DNA of 64,000 nucleotides from Mytilus trossulus (taxonomy: Eukaryota > Mollusca > Bivalvia > Mytilida > Mytilidae). The position numbers and the translations under genes were made by a program. Position 1 is the first letter of the stretch, and every line of letters begins with the position of its first letter. The notes beneath the pieces are model-generated. The model was not told where the DNA came from, searched no databases, and was given only the letters and a program-made list of their open reading frames with translations. The DNA lies in the NCBI RefSeq assembly GCF_036588685.1, contig NC_086386.1, positions 49,399,878 through 49,463,877 on the forward strand, in the 5' to 3' direction. Positions 36,126 to 47,991 of the stretch are shown piece by piece.

Positions 36126-36440
36126 AAATCAGTACTGATTTTGTCAGTACTGTTTCAGTACTGATTTTGACAGTACTGTTTCAGTACTGATTTTGACAGT
36201 ACTGTTTTAGTACTGATTTTGTCAGTACTGTTTTAGTACTGATTTTGTCAGTACTGTTTAAGTACTAATTTTGACAGTACTGTTTTAGTACTGATTTTGA
36301 CAGTACTGTTTTAGTACTGATTTTGACAGTACTGTTTCAGTACTGATTTTGTCAGTACTGTTTCAGTACTGAATTTGACAGTACTGTTTCAGTACTGATT
36401 TTGTCAGTACTGTTTCAGTACTGATGTTGACAGTACTGTT
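36126..36440 (+). repeat. 26-bp minisatellite (CAGTACTG palindromes), about 12 copies
   Basis: The unit is of the type CAGTACTG-TTTC-AGTACTG-ATTTTGA, with variable T/C and A/T positions. It is part of the left terminal inverted repeat of the 36024-39104 element. Confidence 0.9.
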
Positions 36441-36954
36441 TCCGTCAGTAATGATTCAGTACTGATTTCGTAAGTAGTGGTTCGTTACTAATTTCTTCAG
36501 TACTGTTTCATTATAACACTTTAAATCAGACTGTATCTGTATAGATGCCTAGTTGTTTTGAATATTTGGGGTGGGTTAATTGTTCTCTTTGACACTAACC
36601 CCATTTCCATTCATTTTCTATATCGTGACATGTTTATAAAGATCACATAAATAGACCGATGGTTAAAGCTACACGTGTATGAAATACTTGCCACTGGCAA
36701 ACACCAATACTTTGATGATGATGAAATAAATTATCATATTTTCCTTCTTTTTTTTTATTTAGAAACAAATTTCAACTTTGATTGATTATAATAAGACATG
36801 TAGTATCAGAAGTCCAGTCAATTAGTGATTACTGGACTTATGGTAGTATATAAAGTAATAAGTAAATTTTGATGTCATACCATTCCCTTCCATAATTGTG
36901 CATTCCTTTTATTTTTACATAACACAGAAATGAGGAAAGTTTTAACATCAGAAA

Positions 36955-37068
36955 ATGTATTGTAGCCTAGACCTGTTGGTGACCTTCTGCTGTTGTTTTT
37001 TATTTGGTCGGGTTGTTGTCTCTTTGACACATACACCATATCCATTCTCAATTTTATTATTTATAAAT
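36955..37068 (+). repeat. Dispersed repeat family A, short copy
   Basis: It contains CTGTTGGTGACCTTCTGCTG and CGGGTTGTTGTCTCTTTGAC, ending in TCTCAATTTTATT. It is inserted in the internal part of the 36024-39104 element. A further fragment lies at about 36570-36625. Confidence 0.65.
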
Positions 37069-37849
37069 TCATTACATTTTCTTTCCTCAGAATGATTAAC
37101 AGCAATGGAGACAGGAGCAGACATGGGAAAGTTCGATGTGAAAATTGAAGACCTATAAACAAAATGATGTATCAATATGGCACTCATCAGAAAAAAACAA
37201 CCAACATTTAATCATGAACCATTGAATCCGGAGTTTCGTTCAAGTACCAAAACATTAAAGGTGGATGCTTATAATGAGCTCATATTAGAACTAAAGTGTC
37301 CTCTTGAATTACCACTGTATATGTACAAAGATACATCATATCCGGGACTGAATTGGGGAAAAGAGCCAGGAAACTGACATTCAACAAAGCATTCCAAAGA
37401 AAAGATGGCATAGGGGGAGAGCAATGAAACATGATACATGCAAAATTAATTGTTTCTTTGATTGTTTTATTTATGAGCTTTAAAAGGTCATAAAATAACC
37501 AAGGGGCATGCAAATGACAGAGATTTTTGCCACAAACTTCACATGTTGGTATGACATTGAATGTTTTATTAAATATTAGAAAATGATTATGATAAATAAA
37601 AGAAATTCCAGTTATGATTAATAATAAGGTAATCGAGACATTGTTTTGTGTTGATTATAATGCATTGCCTAACATAGTAACATATGACTGCATTAATTAC
37701 AACATATTTTAAGCAATAGCAAAATACCAAAAAATGAACAGTATTGAAGATTCTAATCTTGTTTGATATAGATATAAATTATGCGCTATTATACAATTGA
37801 TACTGTAAAATATCAGCCTCGAACCACAGTGTGAATCTTCCTGATGTTG

Positions 37850-38180
37850 AGTGCGTATTATTTTTATAAACACTGAAAGACAGTCACAATCAAAATCAAG
37901 AAGTAAGCAAAGAATCACTAAGCGAAAGGGCATTTACAACAACACATTGAAAAATACATATATATAAAAACAACACGAACTCCATTAAAAACCGGGAGTG
38001 AATTCAGGTGCTCCTAATGCGTATTATTTTTATAAACACTGAAAGACAGTCACAACCAAAATCAAGAAGTAAGCAAAGAATCACAAAACAAAAGGGCATT
38101 TACAACAACACTTTAAAAAAAAAACATAAAAGACAACACGAACTCCATTAAAAACCGGGAGTGAATTCAGGTGCTCTTAA
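37850..38180 (+). repeat. Tandem duplication of about 170 bp
   Basis: Two adjacent copies both begin GCGTATTATTTTTATAAACA and end with TTAAAAACCGGGAGTGAATT followed by CAGGTGCTC. The copies differ mainly in an A-rich segment. Confidence 0.8.
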
Positions 38181-38639
38181 TGGGTAAAATCCGATAAACT
38201 GCTAATCTTGCTTCATTTCTGTTGTTTTCTCCTTCGCCTCAATAGTTTTTCGATAGACAAGAGTGAGCTTGATCATTTTCCTTGGTCATGTTCACGTCGC
38301 TAAAAAAAATCTGCGCAGCAGGGTGATATAGTCAAAGAGAAAAACGTAACCAGCTAAAAAAGGATAATAATAATATTGCCACAGAATTATCAAACCTATA
38401 TTTGGATACCAATTGTACTGAGATGCACATTGTAAAAACTTCTCTAATGATAAACACTTAATCAGAGATATCTACAAAAGATACAAAATATGCCACAAAT
38501 TATTATATAGCATACTTTACTTTACCGATTTTAAAAGTTTTCAGTTCCAAATATTTTTTGAAACAATACACATTCAAGTTAAAAAGATTAACAACACCAA
38601 ATCTACAAAAACAGTACTGAAAATAACAATACCGAAATA

Positions 38640-38998
38640 GTACTGTCAACATCAGTACTGAAACAGTACTGACAAAATCAGTACTGAAACAGTACTGACA
38701 AAATCAGTACTGAAACAGTACTGTCAAAATCAGTACTAAAACAGTACTGTCAAAATCAGTACTGAAACAGTACTGTCAAAATCAGTACTAAAACAGTACT
38801 GTCAAAATCAGTACTGAAACAGTACTGACAAAATCAGTACTGAAACAGTACTGTCAAAATCAGTACTAAAACAGTACTGACAAAATCAGTACTAAAACAG
38901 TACTGTCAAAATCAGTACTGAAACAGTACTGTCAAAATCAGTACTAAAACAGTACTGTCAAAATCAGTACTGAAACAGTACTGACAAAATCAGTACTG
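38640..38998 (-). repeat. 26-bp minisatellite, inverted partner, about 14 copies
   Basis: Reverse complement of the 36126-36440 array, with the same variable positions but a different copy number. Confidence 0.9.
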
Positions 38999-40572
38999 AT
39001 TTCATTGAAAGTATAACATTATAAGTTTTTAGTCTTTCCTAACAGTACTGATATGCACGAGGGTAGAAATGTACCAAAAAAGTATGGGTAAATTATTGGT
39101 AGTGTACTTTGTTATGTTTTTCACTGAAAGTGTACCATGAGGTGTATTTTCCAGAATTTGCAGAGTAACGCCAGAATGCCTTGTGATAATGTTTGGGAAA
39201 GGCATGTGATAATTTTTCTTTTCATATATACTTAGAGAAAATAAACATAATTTTTTACAGTATGATAATAGCATTAAATTAACGTGAATTCCATGTTTTT
39301 ATGACATGGTGTTTAGCGGGCTGATATGAAAAATTTATCACATGCTTCGATTATTATCAAATGTCTTTCCGTAGCTTTATCACATGGCATTCCTGCGATA
39401 CTCGGCAAATTGAGATATACACCTCAATGGTACATTTCCAGTGAAAAACATTACAAAGTAAGGTACAAACCATTTATTTGGATACTGGAAAGTATATTGT
39501 GTAAAATGAAAAAAAGAAACATTAAACAAATGATATATTTTTGTTAAATTGTATTTATATTAAATCTCATTTTCTATCAATGAGTCTGTATTTGAAAATA
39601 ATCCTGGTAATCCGCGCTTTTTATTTCAGGTCGTGTACTAACTTTGTGTATTGTATGTGAGACGTGATTAGTAGGTTTGTTTGTCTTTCCTCAGTGGTTT
39701 AGTAAGTAGCTATGATGATTAATTCATGCTCTTTTAACAAGCGATTTTTCCTACTGTTTCCTGTATTTCTTCCTTCTCTGCTTTTTTTAACATAAAGACA
39801 ACAGCATTAAAGACTTATTAAACTGTTGACATGAACAATTATCCACAGGACATTTCCCAAAAAAAATATGCGATATTGAGTTTAAGCACGGTTCACAGTA
39901 AAATCAAAATAATCATTGATGTCTTGGAAAACTGTTTGTTTATTCCACAGAAAAGATCGTGAAAAATTATAGAAAAAAAAAACATTTAAAAAATCTCAAT
40001 ATGTTATGGTATCTTTGTCTATATTGAAATTCGAATCGACATCAAAATCATTCAGTTCAAATGACAAGAATTGTTCAATTCGTGTTAAGGTTGAATCCAT
40101 TTTATCTAGTAAGTTTCTTATCACCCATTTTCTTGTAAGATCATTGCAAAAGATTACTTATCTAAATTAAAGCTAAAATGTAATATTTTTAATAATTGAG
40201 AAAATGTTATAAAAGGGGTATCCTGAAATTTAATTGTGAAATAGATCTTGCCGTGGATAGAAACAAGTGCCTGTGCTGTTCCTCACTCGGCTCATTCCTG
40301 ATGGTCTTTGTTTTGAATCCCGTGGGGGAGGGGGGTTACTTCCTATGTTTTTAGTGGTATGAATGTGCTGCAAAACAGGGTCGCCTTTTCATGCCCTGCT
40401 GGTGAGAACATGGCCTTTTTTAAAACACAGTATGTGTCTTCAGCAGGATCGCTTATTAAACTGTTTTATATACAGTCTATAACCTGGGTGCAAAACAGGA
40501 TCTATTTTATATGGTCTAAAACATATAGGAATCTGTCTAGGACAGGGCCTACATTTACTGAGAGTGTCTAGA

Positions 40573-42395
40573 ACAGAGTATGTTTTTCAATATTTCTGTT
40601 TAGAACAGGGTGTTTTTCAATATTTCTGTTTAGAACAGGGTATATTTTTCAATATTTCTGTTTAGAACAGGGTATGTTTTTCAATATTTCTGTTTAGAAC
40701 AGGGTATGTTTTTCAAAATTTCTGTTTAGAACAGGGTATGTTTTTCAATATTTCTGTCTAGAACAGGGTATGTTTTACAATATTTCTGTCTAGAACAGGG
40801 TATGCTTTACAATATTTCTGTCTAGAACAGGGTATGTTTTTCAATATTTCTGTCTAGAACAGGGTATGTTTTTCAATATTTCTGTCTAGAACAGGGTATG
40901 TTTTTCAATATTTCTGTCTAGAACAGGCTATGTTTTACAATATTTCTGTCTAGAGCAGGGTATGTTTTACAATATTTCTGTCTAGAACAGGGTATGTTTT
41001 TCAATATTTCTGTCTAGAACAGGGTATGTTTTTCAATATTTCTGTCTAGAACAGGCTATGCTTTACAATATTTCTGTCTAGAGCAGGGTATGTTTTACAA
41101 TATTTCTGTCTAGAACAGGGTATGTTTTTCAATATTTCTGTCTAGAACAGGGTATGTTTTACAATATTTCTGTCTAGAACAGGGTATGTTTTACAATATT
41201 TCTGTCTAGAACAGGGTATGTTTTACAATATTTCTGTCTAGAACAGGGTATGCTTTACAATATTTCTGTCTAGAACAGGCTATGTTTTACAATATTTCTG
41301 TCTAGAACAGGGTATGTTTTACAATATTTCTGTCTAGAACAGGGTATGTTTTTCAATATTTCTGTCTAGAACAGGGTATGTTTTACAATATTTCTGTCTA
41401 GAACAGGGTATGTTTTACAATATTTCTGTCTAGAACAGGGTATGCTTTACAATATTTCTGTCTAGAACAGGGTATGTTTTTCAATATTTCTGTCTAGAAC
41501 AGGGTATGTTTTACAATATTTCTGTCTAGAACAGGGTATGTTTTACAATATTTCTGTCTAGAACAGGGTATGTTTTACAATATTTCTGTCTAGAACAGGG
41601 TATGCTTTACAATATTTCTGTCTAGAACAGGGTATGCTTTACAATATTTCTGTCTAGAACAGGGTATGTTTTACAATATTTCTGTCTAGAACAGGGTATG
41701 TTTTACAATATTTCTGTCTAGAACAGGGTATGTTTTTCAATATTTCTGAGGGTATGCTTTACAATATTTCTGTCTAGAACAGGGTATGTTTTTCAATATT
41801 TCTGTCTAGAACAGGGTATGCTTTACAATATTTCTGTCTAGAACAGGGTATGTTTTTCAATATTTCTGTCTAGAACAGGGTATGTTTTTCAATATTTCTG
41901 TCTAGAACAGGGTATGTTTTTCAATATTTCTGTCTAGAACAGGGTATGTTTTTCAATATTTCTGTCTAGAACAGGGTATGTTTTACAATATTTCTGTCTA
42001 GAACAGGCTATGTTTTACAATATTTCTGTCTAGAACAGGCTATGTTTTACAATATTTCTGTCTAGAACAGGGTATGCTTTACAATATTTCTGTCTAGAAC
42101 AGGGTATGATATACAATATTTCTGTCTAGAACAGGGTATGTTTTACAATATTTCTGTCTAGAACAGGCTATGTTTTACAATATTTCTGTCTAGAACAGGG
42201 TATGCTTTACAATATTTCTGTCTAGAACAGGGTATGTTTTTCAATATTTCTGTCTAGAACAGGGTATGTTTTTCAATATTTCTGTCTAGAACAGGGTATG
42301 CTTTTCAATATTTCTGTCTAGAACAGGGTAGGTTTTTCAATATTTCTGTCTAGAACAGGGTAGGTTTTTCAATATTTCTGTTTAGAACAGGGTAT
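40573..42395 (+). repeat. 32-bp minisatellite, about 57 copies
   Basis: The unit reads GTCTAGAACAGGGTATG followed by TTTTACAATATTTCT. Variants are TTTTTC for TTTTAC, GCTTTAC, and AGGCTATG for AGGGTATG. Early and final copies have GTTTAGAA; one copy near 41750 is truncated. Flanking sequence at 40340-40570 and 42840-42965 holds diverged progenitor-like units (AAAACAGGGTCGCCTTTTCA). No frame stays open through it. Confidence 0.95.
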
Positions 42396-42508
42396 AATTT
42401 GAAAAGTGTTGTCGGCATAGTTATACCAAAAATGACAGTCAGTAACACCCCTCTTCCTACGAGTTTTGAATACTCGACAAACAAATCAGGCTATAACAAC
42501 CAGGGGTT

Positions 42509-42645
42509 GAAGTCATAAAACTTTGCTCAGTGCTCAGAGCACAAAAATCATGCTCAAAACATGAAATCCAGCATTTTGATTGGTTGAATTTCGAGTATGA
42601 GTACAAAAAACTGACTCAAAAGTTTTATGACTGCAAGGCCAGAGG
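42509..42645. repeat. Short inverted-repeat MITE
   Basis: The left arm GTCATAAAACTTTGCTCAG and the right arm CTCAAAAGTTTTATGAC are inverted copies. The interior contains a CTCAGTGCTCAGAGCAC palindrome. A diverged relative lies at about 45280-45370. Confidence 0.6.
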
Positions 42646-42969
42646 TATTCTGCACGTTTATTGTGTTAATTCCTAACTGATCTAGATCCTCATATTTTAG
42701 GATCTGCATAATATTCGAATCAGGTTATTCTTAAATCTAATTTTGGAGGTCCTGAAAAAGGTGTGGAATCCTATAAAACTATAATTACATTTTGAAGGTC
42801 TTGCAATGTAATATAAGTTAGTGTTACTGTATTTAATTTTATATGAGTGTGCGGCAAAACAGGGCCACATTTTCATGTCCTGCTGGTTAGAACATGGTAT
42901 CCGATTTTTCATGACCGGCTGGTTAGAACAGAGTCGCATTTTCATGCCCTGTTGGCGAGAACATTTGGT

Positions 42970-45900
42970 TGAGGCAAACAAAAGTAAAAGAACAGAAACG
43001 ATGGGAAAAATTCAACAATTTTTCATTTGTAAAGGGGCATAAATCTAGAACAGTACATGTGACACCACAAAAATTCCTCAAATTTAATCAGTGTCTTGTG
43101 GTAATAAGAATTGTGTATAAGTGTCATAATATTTGGTTGAGGCAAATTTAAGTGTGTACATACAAAAGTACACAAGTAAAATCTAAAAAATATTTCTAAG
43201 CATAATTTCCACATCTCTTATACTTATTTCTAGGCCTAGTTTCCATAACTCTTATGCATAGTTCTACGCCTAACTTACCCTATCTCTCCTGCTGATTTCT
43301 ACGCATTATAACAACATATCTAAAGCTCAATTTGAAATCTAAATTTATGCGGCTAAGCAAGGAATAAGTTTTAGTTTTCTCAGGCTTGAAAAATCTGAAA
43401 TGATTTTCTTGAATTCTTTTATATTTTGTTACAGATGATGTTACAATTTTTAGAAACTAGGAATTAACTTTTTTTTCAAAACTCTCTAACAAGTCTAGTT
43501 GTGTTTTCAGACAATAATTCTAACACATAAGTCTGTATGCTTTTTGTTTAATTTCGACCACAGATGTTTTGCATGTACAAATATTGTACAAATATACACA
43601 GCAGTAATATACATTAAATACATGCTCTATACTACATCGAACTATATATATTTATCTAAAATAGACATATTTACATTATATTCTTTTAAAAATGCTCTTG
43701 CAAACTTAATGATATTAATACAATATCCCAGGATCATGTATTGCTAACCTATATAATGCTCAAAATGATATTGACCCTATACAAGTTTGAATGGCCTGAA
43801 AAATGCAGAAAAACAACTATTAAAGCCCTCCAAATTGAAATACGAACTATTATGCAGAAAGCACTACTGAAACCCCCTACATGTATATTGAAATACAATT
43901 TTTTACTTTGAATGCATAAAACTATTGCCCCCCCCCCCAAAAAAAAAAATTAAAAAAAATATTGTCCAGTCACTAGAAAAACAATGAGTCCTCAGACACT
44001 GGATCTACCTGACATGTGAACTTTGAACATTAATATATAACAAGATTATTGTGATAGTACAATGACTTTTTTCATCCAAAAACTTCAATAAAAATTTTGA
44101 ATATATTATAGTTTCAACAAAAATAAGATTTTTTTTTAATCTTCTACTACATCTAAAAAAAAGTATAAATAAAAATGTTTAAAAATTCAATATTTGACAG
44201 ATTAACAATTCCACTAATGAAGGAGTTAAACCTCACTGAAGAGACACTTAATTATCTTAATTTTCCATGATTTTATGAATTCAACAATATTCATTTAAAA
44301 GATGCCATTGTGAATAAAGATGCTATTTTGAATTTCAACATGTGCATAATGAATATGTTGAATACCATTTCCCCACAACTTGCTTTGCTATTGCCAAACA
44401 ATTTACAGCTTAGTAAACCTGTTCATGTCATCAGTAAGAGATTTTGAGATATTGATATTCCATGATAGATAAATGTAAATAAAGAAAAGATGAGAAAATG
44501 TAACTCATAAGGCAGAAAATTAATTGTTTTAACTTCAAAATCAGTTGATATCTAAATCACCTAATGTAGTGGATAAAATAAAATAATATATGGTATAAAA
44601 AAATGTGTCCATAGGACACATATGCCCCAACTCCATAATCATTAATGTAGGAGGGATTAGCATATTATGCATATTCATCATGTTTATCATGTTGGTGAAG
44701 GACATGGGGTTTGGTTCTTTTACTATGTTCTAACATAAAAAGCCTGGTTTTTGGGGTATTTATAGATCAAATATCTTATCTACTTCCTGGTTGAAAACAA
44801 CATTTAAATGTTTTGGCTGATGCTTATTCAAGTTATATTGCATCATTCAGACCCCAAAAACTTAATTATCAATTTTTTAATCTGAAAGTACAAAATAGAA
44901 ATTGGTCGATTTATAACTAGATTTGTGTATGATGGAAGTGTTTAACGACCTTGAGTGGCTATACAGCCTTAGCAGGGTTGGTTTGTGTAAAGTGGTCCTT
45001 AAGAGATCTTCACAAATCTGAAATGATTTATTGGAGGTAACTCTAGTTGTCAGGAACAAAAAAGAAGAATGGCACTGTATGCTGCATAACCTTACAGCAT
45101 ATACATTTCAATAATTTGCAAACTAGAAAGTTCTTTTGTCATAATAAAAATTACATGTAAATATAATCCTAATAATTTTATTAGAAGACTAGTTTTCCTG
45201 CATTGTTCAGAGTTCACAAAGTGGATTGATGATTATCTTGCCTTGTGAGCAGGACTAATGTACATGTACTTAGACTAAGGAATCAACCAATCAAAATCCT
45301 TGATGTGGTGCTTCGAGCACAAATTTTCTACTCAAAGAGTACTGAGTAAAATTTGTGATCAAAGGGCCCTGGATATTAGATCAGGTTAAACAATTTTCAT
45401 TACAGGTTGGCAAAATATTTCAATGAAAGATCAATGATATAAACCAAAATTTTCAAATTTTATTCCAATGAGTTCATGAATCTTATTTAACTGTTCAAAA
45501 ACTGGTTTCACTGTTGGCGAATGTCATTTGTGAACTCATAAGTTGCAAGGATTACAAGACTACATTATAATAAGAAATGAATTTCACTGTCACTACCCTG
45601 GTGACAAGATCATTAAAGAAAATATGATTATACACTGTATTCATGGTATTCGAACATTTAATCATCTTGTGAAGAAAAATAGAAAGATCAACCAAAAATA
45701 ATTATATAACACTGCAGTAATGTTAGTTTACAAAAATAAATGCATACATGAGTAACTTGCCCTTTCAGTTCTTTCGTAACAATGAACTTGCATCTTCATT
45801 TCATAAATACAAAATATTATAATAATCTTATCAATAATAAAAAAAGTTTATGTGGAAACCACCAATATCTCAACCAGTCAATAAACAAATATATCTTTAG

Positions 45901-46300
45901 ACTAGAAAAAATATTACTGACCCAAAGTTTTTGTTTCTGCACATGCTATCCAACTAATCTATTTTTTTCATTTTTGTGTTAGTTTTTTTTACCAGTTTAA
46001 AATGTTTTAATATATGCTTGATCTTTTATTAGAAAAATCATAAAAAGATGATGAACCCACTGCCTTTATGAAAATAATGGTGCAAACATTGGATTTAGTT
46101 AACAGTGAACTGTGAAGTACAAATAGTAGTTTGTATACATGTCATGTGCCACCAAAAGAAGAAAATTTTTTGTAGTCATTTTGTAGAATTTACAGAATAT
46201 CAAATTCCTGATAAAAAGCCCCCAACATTTGCGTGTGATTATTATTATTAAATTTTGTTAACCTAATCTTTCTTTAAAAGGATCAGGCAATTTATGGCAA
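42970..46300. other. Non-coding stretch 3' of the JADE gene
   Basis: AT-rich, with only short frames. It contains a C11-A run at about 43928-43950 and a diverged MITE fragment at 45280-45370. The 3' UTR of JADE probably ends near 46290-46310. Confidence 0.5.
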
Positions 46301-46443
46301 GTGACCATTTATTTTGTATTGTAATGGTTTATAAATGAAACACATAAATATGGCTTGTGTCAATGACTTTGAACAAAAGGGTTTTAGCTGCCTTCATAAA
46401 ACAAATTAATGCCATTCATGGACAAACATATAAAAATTCTCTG

Positions 46444-47991
46444 CTATGACAATATAGTAGAAAATTTATCTTTAAAATCTAACGAGTCTCTTGAGCTCTC
46501 ATTATCACTGAAGACTTGACTTCTAGTCACTCTTTTTAACGGAGTATTATCAGAATCGGTATAAATATTTTCTACATCTACAAAACCATGGTTAGAATCG
46601 GTAAAACTTTTACGTGACGATGGCGAATCTGATCTCATTTTCAATACACGCCTAAAACTTCTAATACTAGCAGGAGAATTCTCCCGACTACTTCTTGTAC
46701 TGAATGCTTCCCGACTGTCTGAATCGTAACCATTGTCTGTTTTACGACGAGAACTTCTTGTAGCTGGTCCTGGAGAATTTCGATCCAATAAACCATTTTC
46801 ACCATTTACAATATGTGAAGGTGTACGAGGAGAGCCACGTGCATTTTTGCACCAACCATTATCACTGGGAGTGCTAGCTCGGGATGGAGATATTTCGTTT
46901 AATACTCTTGATATAGATCTTCTCCCGTTCACAGGAGACAAACAAATTGGAGAACTGATGTTACTATTCACACAATTTTCTTTCTTTTTTGATCGATCTA
47001 TCATTCCATTGAGGAAATTATTTCGTAAAACTCGCTTATTTTCTAATAGTCCTTTTTGTACAGTATCTTTAATATAATCTGCAACCACTAATTTTGAACC
47101 AAGTATATAATTGTTCAATTCAGCTTTTACTCGGTCAGTAACATTGCCCGCCTTTGAGGATTTAGACAAATTTCTTATTACACTTATTTCTTTTGGTTCA
47201 TCTTTGATACTTATAGAAGAACTTCTTAATTCACGTGGAGATTTAGAATTTTCATTGGCAAACATATCAGCATCACATGTTTGTCTTCGTGTCCGTAATT
47301 CACGTTTTATTGGTGAAACTGATGGATCAAAATCTTCCTCTTCATCAAAAGCTTTGGTTTCTAACGAATCTATTGTTTTTCTTCTTATCCGTTCATGTTT
47401 AGAAGTGTCTGCTTTAATCAGACTTATACCTGTAAAAGTTGTACTACGAAGACGGTAATCACCACTTTTTGTCATGTCCACTTCATCAGGGCTCATAATA
47501 AAAACATCACAGAAATTTCTCTCCTTCAACTCTTTTTTACGTTTATATCTTTCCTTCTTAGTCTGAACTAACCTATCTGGTTCAATAGTCAGAACATTCC
47601 TTAAGTTTTCAGTCACTAACTTTCCAGAAAATCCCAGTTCTGAACCGGCATCACCCGCATCCTTACGCGGTGATAAGGATGATAGTTCAGGAATATAGTC
47701 TTGTGTGTCATCATCTTGCAGGAGAAAGTCGGTAAAACTTCTTTCCCTTTTTTCTAAATGCAAGTCCTCGATTTCTTCTTTAATGTCAGGGGATGTTTCA
47801 TAAGCACTAGGGTCAAAATTATAGTATATATTCTGTTCTGGGTATAATTCCGCTATTTTTTGTGCCTCTCTATCTGAGAGACGCATGTCAACTAATGCGT
47901 CATTTAGTCCATGGAATGCTTCTATTCTAGATTTATAGTACTGTTTCTTCATCTTCTCACGTTTACTGACCATATAACACAAATTACGAAC
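46444..47991 (-). CDS. JADE terminal coding exon
   Basis: After acceptor TTTTACAG it opens [16 protein letters not shown], the end of the conserved JADE region. About 500 residues of low-complexity Ser/Arg/Asp-rich tail with many SP and RS-type sites follow, ending in TAG at 46444-46446. Beyond the first 40 residues the tail shows no recognised domain. Confidence 0.88.
   Translation of the reverse strand, partial: VRNLCYMVSKREKMKKQYYKSRIEAFHGLNDALVDMRLSDREAQKIAELYPEQNIYYNFDPSAYETSPDIKEEIEDLHLEKRERSFTDFLLQDDDTQDYIPELSSLSPRKDAGDAGSELGFSGKLVTENLRNVLTIEPDRLVQTKKERYKRKKELKERNFCDVFIMSPDEVDMTKSGDYRLRSTTFTGISLIKADTSKHERIRRKTIDSLETKAFDEEEDFDPSVSPIKRELRTRRQTCDADMFANENSKSPRELRSSSISIKDEPKEISVIRNLSKSSKAGNVTDRVKAELNNYILGSKLVVADYIKDTVQKGLLENKRVLRNNFLNGMIDRSKKKENCVNSNISSPICLSPVNGRRSISRVLNEISPSRASTPSDNGWCKNARGSPRTPSHIVNGENGLLDRNSPGPATRSSRRKTDNGYDSDSREAFSTRSSRENSPASIRSFRRVLKMRSDSPSSRKSFTDSNHGFVDVENIYTDSDNTPLKRVTRSQVFSDNESSRDSLDFKDKFSTILS

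Larger units (their letters stand above)
36024..39104. mobile_element. 3.1-kb inverted-repeat element with minisatellite-bearing ends
   Basis: The ends are inverted copies beginning CACTACCAATAATTTACCC, flanked by TA on both sides (36022-36023 and 39105-39106). The inverted repeats run about 0.45 kb inward and contain arrays built on the palindrome CAGTACTG (left 36126-36440, right 38640-38998). The interior holds a family A fragment, a tandem duplication (37850-38180) and no transposase frame. CACTA-type ends with a TA target duplication suggest a non-autonomous element of the CACTA/Mirage/Chapaev or mariner-like groups; assignment is tentative. Confidence 0.75.
39545..42810. repeat. Segmental duplication, copy 2 (carries the 32-bp minisatellite)
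   Basis: Same block order as 32270-34370. About 2.3 kb (40320-42640), including the 32-bp array, replaces about 35 bp in copy 1 between the TTTGTTTTGAAT block and the CTGCACGTTTATTGTGTT block. Confidence 0.65.

Noticed and set aside
37177-37377. Plus-strand frame of 66 codons inside the 36024-39104 element
   Set aside because: Short, with no recognised domain and lying next to a repeat insertion; it could be a relic but cannot be supported.
36126-38998. The CAGTACTG arrays considered as a CRISPR-like array
   Set aside because: Units are contiguous without unique spacers, in a eukaryotic genome, and are part of transposon-like inverted ends.
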